NCBI RefSeq assembly: GCF_000382265.1
Contig: NZ_KB907978.1
Span: 62,001-126,000 of the forward strand
Length of the DNA: 64,000 nucleotides
Direction of reading: 5' to 3'
From: Yoonia vestfoldensis DSM 16212
GTDB lineage: Bacteria; Pseudomonadota; Alphaproteobacteria; Rhodobacterales; Rhodobacteraceae
The position numbers and the translations under genes were made by a program. How positions within the stretch are numbered: the stretch's first letter is position 1; every line of letters starts with the position of its first letter. Shown here piece by piece: positions 8,787 through 15,300 of the stretch. Under the pieces are notes generated by a model. It had not been told where the DNA came from, made no database searches, and worked only from the letters and a program-made list of their open reading frames with translations.

Positions 8787-9182
8787 ATGTACGCTGTCGA
8801 AGTCCGTGACCATATCATGATTGCCCATTCTTTCCCGTCGCCGCTGTTCGGACCGGCGCAGGGTGTGCATGGGGCGACATTCACGGTGGATGCCGCGTTC
8901 TTCGCGGATGATATCGACGAACACGGGCTGGTCGTCGATATCGGTCTGGCGATCGACGCGCTGGCGCAGGTCCTTGAACCACTGCGCTACAAGAATCTTG
9001 ACGACGAAAGCCAGTTCAAGGGCATCTTCACGACAACGGAATTTCTGTCCGGCCATATCTTTCGCGCACTTGCCGACAAGGTGCGCAATGGTGACCTGAA
9101 AGACGCAAACCGCGTCCGGCGCTTGCGGATCACACTGCACGAAAGCCATCTGGCGCGCGGCTGGTTCGAGGCCGAGATCTGA
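8787..9182 (+). CDS. 6-pyruvoyl-tetrahydropterin synthase-like (PTPS/QueD fold) protein with altered active site
   Basis: Small T-fold protein of 131 aa, normal length for the 6-pyruvoyl/6-carboxy-tetrahydropterin synthase family. The start at ATG 8787 follows an AGAGGAA site. The first zinc histidine is present (IAHSF, His14). The family motif C-x3-HGH is replaced by A-x3-HGA (Ala24, His28, Ala30), which loses the catalytic cysteine and one zinc ligand. The LDHxxLN segment reads LRYKNLDDE, losing the Asp-His pair. The substrate-anchoring Glu near the C-terminus (LHESHLARGWFE) is kept. It therefore probably binds a pterin-like or pyrimidine ligand but should not perform standard PTPS or QueD chemistry. 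It is followed by the methyltransferase after 3 bp. Confidence 0.8.
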   Translation: MYAVEVRDHIMIAHSFPSPLFGPAQGVHGATFTVDAAFFADDIDEHGLVVDIGLAIDALAQVLEPLRYKNLDDESQFKGIFTTTEFLSGHIFRALADKVRNGDLKDANRVRRLRITLHESHLARGWFEAEI

Positions 9183-9185
9183 CCG

Positions 9186-9950
9186 ATGGGCTTTTCTGCT
9201 GCATGGCTTGCGCTGCGGGAACCGGCCGATCACGCCGCGCGCGATGACCGGCTTCTGGTTGCAGCGGCAAAGGCTGCCGGCCCAGCGCCGGTGATTGTTG
9301 ATCTTGGGTCGGGGACAGGATCGACGGTGCGGGCCTTTGCCCCGGTGATGCCTGTCAAAGCCGTGTGGCGCCTTGTCGACAGCGACCCCGCGTTGTTGGC
9401 ACAGAACGCGGGGGCGGGCACGACGACGCACAAAGTCGACATGCGCAACCTGGACGACCTGCCGCTGGCGGATGCGCGGCTCGTCACTGCCTCTGCGTTG
9501 CTGGATCTGTGTTCGCATGATTGGGTCACGCGACTGGCCTTGTCTCTGAAAGACCGCAACATCGCCTTTTATGCCGCGTTGAACTACGACGGGATCATGA
9601 CCTGGACACCGGCGGATGAAGACGACGCCGTGGTGACAGCGGCCTTCAACCGCCACCAGCGCGGGGATAAAGGGTTTGGCCCCGCGCTTGGCCCTGATTG
9701 TGCGAGCGCGGCTGCAGATATCTTCAGCAAGGCCGGATTTAGCGTGACCGAAGCCCCGAGTCCGTGGCGTCTGGGGCCTGCGCAGGCCGAACTCCAGCGG
9801 CAATTATGCGATGGGATCGCAGCGGCGGCGGCGGAAATGGACGCGGCGACCGCAGGCGCTTGGGCCGCCCGGCGCGCGGGTCTTGTCTTGGACGGACACT
9901 GTCATATCGGACATCGCGATTTGCTGGCCTTGCCGCCCGGTTTCCAATGA
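9186..9950 (+). CDS. Class I SAM-dependent methyltransferase
   Basis: Methyltransferase of 254 aa with a clear motif I, VIVDLGSGTGSTVRAFAP, near residues 37-54. A VDSDPALL motif II follows near residue 68, then the ASALLDLCSHDWV region. The N-terminus (MGFSAAWLALREPADHAARD) resembles a group found with GTP cyclohydrolase II genes in Rhodobacteraceae, as I recall it. It starts 3 bp after the PTPS-like gene and ends 22 bp before the RibD-like gene, so it is in the same transcription unit. The substrate is unknown; a methylated pteridine or pyrimidine is the natural guess from context, but the sequence itself does not show it. Confidence 0.82.
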   Translation: MGFSAAWLALREPADHAARDDRLLVAAAKAAGPAPVIVDLGSGTGSTVRAFAPVMPVKAVWRLVDSDPALLAQNAGAGTTTHKVDMRNLDDLPLADARLVTASALLDLCSHDWVTRLALSLKDRNIAFYAALNYDGIMTWTPADEDDAVVTAAFNRHQRGDKGFGPALGPDCASAAADIFSKAGFSVTEAPSPWRLGPAQAELQRQLCDGIAAAAAEMDAATAGAWAARRAGLVLDGHCHIGHRDLLALPPGFQ

Positions 9951-9972
9951 AGGCTATTGCAGGAGAAGCGTC

Positions 9973-10797
9973 ATGCAGAATGTAGAAGTCACCCCGCGCG
10001 TCTGGGACCACCTGCTTGCCATTCGTGCGGGCACGGCCTGTGCGTGCTGCGGTGGTCCATGGTCTGCGGGGGAACGCGGCGCTTTGGATCTTTACGGGCC
10101 ATTGGCGCGTCGCGATCTGGGTCCGGTGGTTGTCGCGCAGATCGGCCAATCGCTTGACGGACGCATCGCGACGGTCTCCGGCGATGCAGCCGATGTGTCA
10201 GGGCCGGACGGCCTTGCCCATCTCCACCGGATCCGCGCGCTGATGAGCGGGGTCGTGATCGGCGTCGGTACGGCACTGCACGATAACCCGCGGCTGACGG
10301 TCCGGCTTTGCGACGGGCCCAACCCCGCGCGTATCGTGATTGACCCCAAGGCGCGCCTGTCTGATGATGCGCCCGTCCTGCACGACGACGGTACCCGCTG
10401 CATCGTCGTCCAAGGCGTCGATCATCCGCGCCCGTCGCATGTCGAGGTGCTCAAGCTGCCCCTCGTCGACGACAAGTTCCAGCCAGAGGCAATCTTGCAA
10501 GGTCTGCGGGGCATCGGATTGCAACATTTGCTGATCGAAGGCGGCGGAATCACGATTGCAGGTTTTCTTGATGCCGGACATTTGTGCCGTCTGCAGGTCG
10601 CCATCGCACCTTTGGTGATCGGAAACGGACCGGCCGCCCTGACAAGCACGATCCAGCAAACCCGGCTCGCCGATTGCCTGCGCCCTGAAACACGTGTGTT
10701 CGGGCTTGGCTCGGACGTGGTTTTCGATTGCGGACTGACGTCTGCGGCGCGCGATGCAACGGTTCCGAAGCACGGCGTGCCAGTGACGGCGTCGTAA
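9973..10797 (+). CDS. RibD C-terminal-domain (pyrimidine/pterin) reductase
   Basis: NADPH-dependent reductase domain of the RibD/dihydrofolate-reductase fold, 274 aa. The start at 9973 follows AGGAGAAG. After a 50-residue N-terminal extension containing the cysteine motif CACCGGPW, the RibD_C signature appears: AQIGQSLDGRIAT, then HLHRIRALMSGVVIGVGTA and DNPRLTVR. The glycine-rich LLIEGGGITIAGFLDAG motif lies near residue 185. There is no deaminase domain, so this is not the bifunctional riboflavin enzyme. It would reduce a ribosylamino side chain or a pterin ring. It is the last gene of the five-gene run that begins with ribA. Confidence 0.85.
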   Translation: MQNVEVTPRVWDHLLAIRAGTACACCGGPWSAGERGALDLYGPLARRDLGPVVVAQIGQSLDGRIATVSGDAADVSGPDGLAHLHRIRALMSGVVIGVGTALHDNPRLTVRLCDGPNPARIVIDPKARLSDDAPVLHDDGTRCIVVQGVDHPRPSHVEVLKLPLVDDKFQPEAILQGLRGIGLQHLLIEGGGITIAGFLDAGHLCRLQVAIAPLVIGNGPAALTSTIQQTRLADCLRPETRVFGLGSDVVFDCGLTSAARDATVPKHGVPVTAS

Positions 10798-10966
10798 ACT
10801 CTTGATGCAAATAGATGTCGCGGCCCGCTTCGGTTTTTGCATGTCGGCAACAGCTGTGCTGCGTATCGTCTGGCTCTGAAGATGATGCGCCGGTCACCCT
10901 TTGTCTGGCGCAAGACGGGGCTTTGATTTGCCGCGTCGCATGCAAATAGGATTGCGACTCAAGATT

Positions 10967-10989
10967 TATATATGCATGATGCATACATA
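10967..10989. promoter_or_regulatory. Palindromic operator upstream of the MarR gene
   Basis: Bases 10971-10985 read TATGCATGATGCATA, a perfect 7-bp inverted repeat around one G. The symmetry extends to 10967-10989 with a single mismatched pair. It ends 14 bp before the MarR start codon and touches the AAAAGGAG ribosome binding site, an ideal position for autorepression. MarR dimers commonly bind palindromes of this size. Related ATGCAAA elements lie upstream at 10805-10811 and 10940-10946, and inverted at 10836-10842. Confidence 0.65.
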
Positions 10990-11003
10990 TAAAAGGAGTA
11001 CCC

Positions 11004-11519
11004 ATGGACAGATTGGCAAACCTGCTGAATGCGGCCGCGACCGCCATCACCGACGCACAGGCGGCGTCAATAGCGATCGAGGCGGGTCTGAACCATTCGA
11101 CAACGGCGACGATTCTGACACTGGGTCAGCATCCAGGGCTCAGCCTGTCGCAGCTTTCGGGAATAGTGGGCCTGAGCCATTCCGCTGCGGTCAGGCTTGT
11201 GGATGGCCTGACAGCAAAGGGGCTGGCCATGCGCGGGGATGGACAAGACCGGCGCGAAGTCGCGGTTTCGCTGACCGTGGCGGGGCGCGCGCTGTATACG
11301 CGGCTGCGCCAAGTGCAGGGCAACACCTTGATGCCGCTCCTCGAACAGATCGCGCCAGCCGACCGGGCCTCACTCGAGCGCGCACTTTCACGTATTCTTG
11401 GCGCACTGACGCAGGGACGCGAAAGCGCGGACCACATCTGCCGCTACTGCGACGAGAATGCCTGCGCGCAAAAGGATTGCCCTGTCGAACTGCGGGCCAT
11501 CGCGCTGTCGGCCGGATGA
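11004..11519 (+). CDS. MarR family transcriptional regulator with C-terminal cysteine cluster
   Basis: Winged-helix repressor of 171 aa. The DNA-binding region runs from about residue 35 to 100 (ATILTLGQHPGLSLSQLSGI, SHSAAVRLVDGLTAKGL, then the wing GDGQDRREVAVSLTVAG). The C-terminus has Cys146, Cys149, Cys154 and Cys159 in a CX2CX4CX4C pattern, suitable for metal binding or redox sensing; this is unusual for the family. The ribosome binding site is AAAAGGAG. It is coupled by ATG/TGA overlap to an exporter gene. It probably represses this pair through the palindrome just upstream. The inducer is unknown. Confidence 0.88.
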   Translation: MDRLANLLNAAATAITDAQAASIAIEAGLNHSTTATILTLGQHPGLSLSQLSGIVGLSHSAAVRLVDGLTAKGLAMRGDGQDRREVAVSLTVAGRALYTRLRQVQGNTLMPLLEQIAPADRASLERALSRILGALTQGRESADHICRYCDENACAQKDCPVELRAIALSAG

Positions 11520-11608
11520 TGCACGCCGTTGTGCGCCCTGCCCTGTCGCGCCCGATCGCCGTCGCTGCGATGCTGGGCTCTGCTGCTTGTTGAGGTGGGG
11601 CGACCGTC
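11516..11608 (+). pseudogene. 5' end of the DMT transporter gene, cut by an in-frame TGA
   Basis: Two ATG codons at 11516 and 11519 overlap the MarR stop and open the same frame as the transporter gene downstream. The translation MHAVVRPALSRPIAVAAMLG then SAAC is followed by TGA at 11591-11593 and then GGATVMTKG, joining the transporter without a frameshift. Family members normally have Trp-Gly at this place, so TGA probably replaces TGG. A single base change or sequencing error explains the stop. Without it the protein would be about 302 aa, the normal DMT length. Confidence 0.6.
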
Positions 11609-12427
11609 ATGACAAAAGGGGCGCTTGCCGCGTTCGATCCCTTTGTGCTGCTGGTCATCCAGCTCGTCGCCAGCGTCTGCGCACTTTGGAGCGCCGTCCT
11701 GCTGTCCTCGATCCGATTGCTGCCATGGTCCCAAATGGCCAAAGCAGGTTCCACGGGTCTGTTCGAACCCGGCCTGGCCTATGCCGTCGGCGTGCCCGGC
11801 CTCGCCCTGACCACCGCGGGCAAAGCTTCGGTTATCGCGGCGTTGGAGCCGGTGTTCATCTTTCTCGGGGCCTGGATTCTGTTCCGGACCCGGCCCAGCG
11901 CCAGCGCCATGATCGCCATCGCGACCGCAGTGGTCGGGGTGATCCTGGTGTCGTTGAGCGGGCCCGACGATCTGCGCGGCGGCTCGGTTGTGGGCGATGG
12001 GCTGGTTCTTGTCGGGACCGCATTCGCCGCCGTCTATGTGCTGGCGTCAAGCAGGCTCGCGCTGACGATGCCCGCGCTTCTTTTAACGGCCATTCAGCAA
12101 TCGGCAGGTCTTGGGCTGGTGCTTGGGCTGACTGCGGCGGCGCTTGCTGGGGGCTGGCAATCGCTTCCGGTGTCCGTGACCCTTCCCATGCTGACGCTGG
12201 CCATCCTGTCTGGCCTGATCCAGTACGCATTGGCATTCTGGCTATACATCGTCGGCCTCAAGGGCATCCCGCCCGGACTGGCGGGGATGTTCCTGACCAC
12301 GACGCCGGTTTTCGGCGTCCTGGGCGGCATGGTTTTTCTCGGAGAGAGCCTTGTTTCGAGCCAGATCCTTGGCATGGTGCTGGTGCTGCTGGCGTTGTTT
12401 GCCTTGCTGCGATCACGCAGCAACTGA
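11609..12427 (+). CDS. EamA/DMT family transporter (open from internal ATG)
   Basis: Inner-membrane permease of the drug/metabolite transporter superfamily. From the ATG at 11609 it is 272 aa, about 30 residues shorter than usual, and most of the first membrane helix is missing. The remaining protein shows the two EamA repeats: ALTTAGKASVIAALEPVFIF near residue 70, and GLKGIPPGLAGMFLTTTPVF followed by LGESLVSSQILGMVLV near the end. GAGGTGGGG lies upstream of 11609 and could support reinitiation after the TGA at 11591. It follows the MarR gene directly, which suggests regulated export of a metabolite or toxic compound. Whether the truncated form works is doubtful. Confidence 0.72.
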   Translation: MTKGALAAFDPFVLLVIQLVASVCALWSAVLLSSIRLLPWSQMAKAGSTGLFEPGLAYAVGVPGLALTTAGKASVIAALEPVFIFLGAWILFRTRPSASAMIAIATAVVGVILVSLSGPDDLRGGSVVGDGLVLVGTAFAAVYVLASSRLALTMPALLLTAIQQSAGLGLVLGLTAAALAGGWQSLPVSVTLPMLTLAILSGLIQYALAFWLYIVGLKGIPPGLAGMFLTTTPVFGVLGGMVFLGESLVSSQILGMVLVLLALFALLRSRSN

Positions 12428-12652
12428 AACGCTTTGGGCGATCTTGTGCTGACAGGTCCAATCGGTAGGATGACGGCGCGCGCAGGACTTTTCTGACGTC
12501 ACTGCGATCACGCCTGCTGATCGCGACCAAAAGGCTGTCCGACTGAAAACCGCGCCCACGACATGTGCGTTTATCGCGATGAGGCGTCGCAGATCTTCGG
12601 TACCAGTTTATGCGACAGACGGTCGTCGCGACGTTATGTCATTGAAATTGTT

Positions 12653-12726
12653 TGGAGGCGAGTACCGGAATCGAACCGGTCTACACGGATTTGCAATCCG
12701 CTGCATAACCTACCTGCCCACTCGCC
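12653..12726 (-). tRNA. tRNA-Cys (anticodon GCA)
   Basis: The minus strand reads GGCGAGTGGGCAGG at its 5' end and ACTCGCC-T-CCA at its 3' end. The acceptor stem has 7 bp, discriminator U73 (typical of tRNA-Cys) and an encoded CCA. The anticodon arm CGGATTGCAAATCCG places GCA in the loop, and the T arm CCGGTTCGATTCCGG is perfect. Length is 74 nt. Overall it aligns nearly base for base with the E. coli tRNA-Cys as I remember it. Confidence 0.95.
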
Positions 12727-12926
12727 TCATGGCCTGTTTCCCTAAGGATGACGGGACTTGCCGTCAAGCGGATAACTGGGGCGGCACACGCAAACTTGCA
12801 GCCATGCGTCAGTCGCCGCGGGCGGGACATATCCCGACCAATGCCGGTTCCCTTTCCGCCTCCGCAAAGGTAATCTGCCACGCAAGGCCAGTTTCGGCTG
12901 CCGACCTCTCTTGCCACGGAACCCTC

Positions 12927-14051
12927 ATGTCCCGCTATATTCTTTTCGTGACAGGCACCCGTGCCGATTTCGGCAAGCTGGAACCGCTGGCCGTGGCCGC
13001 GCGTGATGCCGGGTTCAATGTGTCGTTTTTCGTCACCGGCATGCATATGCTCCAAGGCTACGGGCTGACCAAGCTCGAGGTGCACCGGATGGCGGGTGTC
13101 ACCGTGCATGAATTCCTAAACCAGCGCCCCGGTGATCCGCAGGATATGATCCTCGCCAAGACGGTCATCGGGTTTTCCGATTTCGTGCAGGAACACCGCC
13201 CCGATCTGGTGGTCATCCACGGTGACCGGGTCGAGGCACTGGCGACCGCGCTGGTCTGTGCCACCAATTACATCCGCTGCGCCCATGTCGAAGGCGGCGA
13301 GGTCAGCGGCACCATCGACGAGATCTACCGCCACTGCAATTCCAAGCTGGCGAGCCATCATTTCGTATCCTCGGACGATGCCGCACGCCGGGTGATGTCG
13401 CTGGGCGAACAGGCCAGCCACATCCACGCCATCGGCTCGCCCGAGCTGGATTTCCACGCAGGTCCATCGGGCGTGACAATCGCACAGGTCAAGGACCGCT
13501 ATGCCCTGCCCTTCGCCGATTACGGCATCTGCGTGTTCCACCCTGTTACCTCCGAGGCCGCAAGCATGGGCACGCAGGCCCGCGCATTGTTCACGGCGCT
13601 GGTGGCCTCGGGCCACGATTTCGTGGTGATCGCCCCCAACAACGACCCCGGATCGGCGGCGATCTTTGCCGAGATCGACGCTCTCCCCAAGGATCGGTTC
13701 CGCGTGCTGCCGTCGATGCGGTTCGCCCATTTCAGCGAATTGATGAAGAACGCGGCCGTGATGGTCGGCAATTCTTCGGCTGGCGTGCGCGAGGCGCCGT
13801 TTCTGGGGCTGCCATCGCTCGACATCGGGACACGGCAGACGAACCGCGCGAAATCGCCCTCGGTATTTTTCGCCGATGCGGGCGATTCTGCAGCGATTGC
13901 CCAATTCCTGACCGCGCAATGGGGCAAATCCTATCCACGCCACGATGCATTCGGTGGCGGATCGGCCGCAGGCCGGTTTGCGGCGGTGCTCGCCGATCCC
14001 GGTTTCTGGACCGGATCGCTGCAAAAGACATTCCATGACCGCGATGCCTAG
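12927..14051 (+). CDS. UDP-N-acetylglucosamine 2-epimerase, hydrolysing (NeuC-like)
   Basis: GT-B fold epimerase of 374 aa. It begins at ATG 12927 with SRYILFVTGTRADFGKLEPL, the N-terminal signature of the NeuC/NnaA group. VVIHGDRVEALATALVCA is near residue 95, CAHVEGGEVSGTIDE near 118, and the C-terminal MVGNSSAGVREAPFLGLP motif near 280. NeuC-type enzymes convert UDP-GlcNAc to ManNAc plus UDP, the first step toward sialic-acid-like sugars. Its end overlaps the next gene by 17 bp, tying it to two Kdo-transferase-like genes, so a role in making an outer-core or Kdo-linked sugar of lipopolysaccharide is likely. The exact sugar is not deducible. Confidence 0.85.
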   Translation: MSRYILFVTGTRADFGKLEPLAVAARDAGFNVSFFVTGMHMLQGYGLTKLEVHRMAGVTVHEFLNQRPGDPQDMILAKTVIGFSDFVQEHRPDLVVIHGDRVEALATALVCATNYIRCAHVEGGEVSGTIDEIYRHCNSKLASHHFVSSDDAARRVMSLGEQASHIHAIGSPELDFHAGPSGVTIAQVKDRYALPFADYGICVFHPVTSEAASMGTQARALFTALVASGHDFVVIAPNNDPGSAAIFAEIDALPKDRFRVLPSMRFAHFSELMKNAAVMVGNSSAGVREAPFLGLPSLDIGTRQTNRAKSPSVFFADAGDSAAIAQFLTAQWGKSYPRHDAFGGGSAAGRFAAVLADPGFWTGSLQKTFHDRDA

Positions 14052-15300
14052 GGCCGGTTTGGCCCTGCGCGCCTATCTTGCGGCCAGCTACCTTATCCCG
14101 CTTGCGGCAGGCCCCGTGCTGGCCCGCAGGCGCAAGCGTGGCAAGGAACACGCCACCCGCTGGATCGAAAAGCAAGGGCGTGGACTGGCCCCACGTCCGA
14201 CGGGCAGGCTGGTCTGGATCAACGCGGTCGGGCTGGGCGAGATATTGTCGCTCCGCGGTCTGATCGCGCGGATGGCGGCGGCGGCCCCCGATCTGCATTT
14301 CCTTGTCACCTCGACCACCGCCGCCTCGGCGCGGGTGTTCGCCGGACAGATGCCGCCCCGCACGATCCACCAGTTCCTGCCGCTGGATGCGCCTGCCTAT
14401 CGGCGGCGGTTTCTGGACCATTTCCGGCCTGATCTGTGCATCTGGGCCGAGCAGGACCTGTGGCCAGGGTTGGTCCATGACGCAGGCCAGCGGGGTATCC
14501 CGCAGGCGATGGTGGCAGCACGGATGAATGCGGCGTCGCTCGCGCGGCATGGCAAGGCGGCGGGGCTGTACCGCGATCTTTATATGCGGATGGCGCTGGT
14601 GACGGCGCAGGATGACGACAGTGCCAAGCATCTGTCAGCTCTGGGTACCGCAGCCCGCGTCAGCGGATCGTTGAAACCCGCCGCCCCCGCGCTGGACTGC
14701 GACCCTGTCGCCTTGCGCGATCTGCAGGCCGTCACAGGGTCCCGCTTCGTCTGGGCTGTCGCACCATCGCATCCGGCGGACGAGGCCGCAGCGCTGGCCG
14801 CGCACAAGGCGCTGCGGATGCAAATGCCGGATGCGCTGCTGATCATCGCACCCCGTCATCCCGACAGGCGCGACGCGATCAGCGCCGCCTGCCCCATGCC
14901 ACCGCCGCTGAAATCGCAAGGGGCCTTGCCCAGTGCGGCTGATCCGAGCTGGCTCTGCGATACTTTTGGCGATCTGGGGCTGGTCTACCGTGTCGCCCGC
15001 GCCGTGCTGATCGGTGGCACGTTCGATACGACCCAGGGGCATAACCCGTGGGAAGCAGCCCAACTGGACTGTGCGGTGCTACATGGCCCCGAGGTCGCCA
15101 ATTTCGTCGCCGACTTTGCGGCCCTTGATGCGGCAGGCGGGGCCATCGCGGTGCTGGATGTCGCCGCAATCGCCAGTGCGCTGCGTGGCGATCTGGCGGC
15201 GGTGGCAGCCAAGGCTAAGGCCGGGGCACAGGACGCAGGGCGCGCGACCGATCACTTGGCCCGCGACCTGCTGGCATTGCTAAAGGTGCGCCATGACTGA
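14035..15300 (+). CDS. 3-deoxy-D-manno-octulosonic acid transferase-like glycosyltransferase (divergent KdtA paralogue)
   Basis: Membrane-anchored GT30-like transferase of 421 aa. A hydrophobic N-terminal segment is followed by VWINAVGLGEILSLRGLI (the family has W-x-H-x-x-S-x-G-E). The FLPLDAPAYRRRFLDHFRPD and WAEQDLWPG segment comes near residues 115-145, and GGTFDTTQGHNPWEAA near residue 330. All the landmarks of Kdo transferase are recognisable but altered: His to Asn and Ser to Gly in the N-terminal motif. It overlaps the upstream epimerase and the downstream waaA (8 bp). It probably adds a second Kdo-like sugar or a different acidic sugar to lipid A, but that is inference. Confidence 0.8.
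   Translation: MTAMPRAGLALRAYLAASYLIPLAAGPVLARRRKRGKEHATRWIEKQGRGLAPRPTGRLVWINAVGLGEILSLRGLIARMAAAAPDLHFLVTSTTAASARVFAGQMPPRTIHQFLPLDAPAYRRRFLDHFRPDLCIWAEQDLWPGLVHDAGQRGIPQAMVAARMNAASLARHGKAAGLYRDLYMRMALVTAQDDDSAKHLSALGTAARVSGSLKPAAPALDCDPVALRDLQAVTGSRFVWAVAPSHPADEAAALAAHKALRMQMPDALLIIAPRHPDRRDAISAACPMPPPLKSQGALPSAADPSWLCDTFGDLGLVYRVARAVLIGGTFDTTQGHNPWEAAQLDCAVLHGPEVANFVADFAALDAAGGAIAVLDVAAIASALRGDLAAVAAKAKAGAQDAGRATDHLARDLLALLKVRHD

Noticed and set aside
8787..9182. Annotating the PTPS-like gene as queD (preQ0 synthesis)
   Set aside because: Catalytic Cys and a zinc His are replaced, and no queC, queE or folE-like partner lies nearby.
12653..12726. tRNA-Cys as an integration site of a genomic island
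   Set aside because: No integrase and no repeated 3' tRNA end seen nearby; base composition is like the rest.
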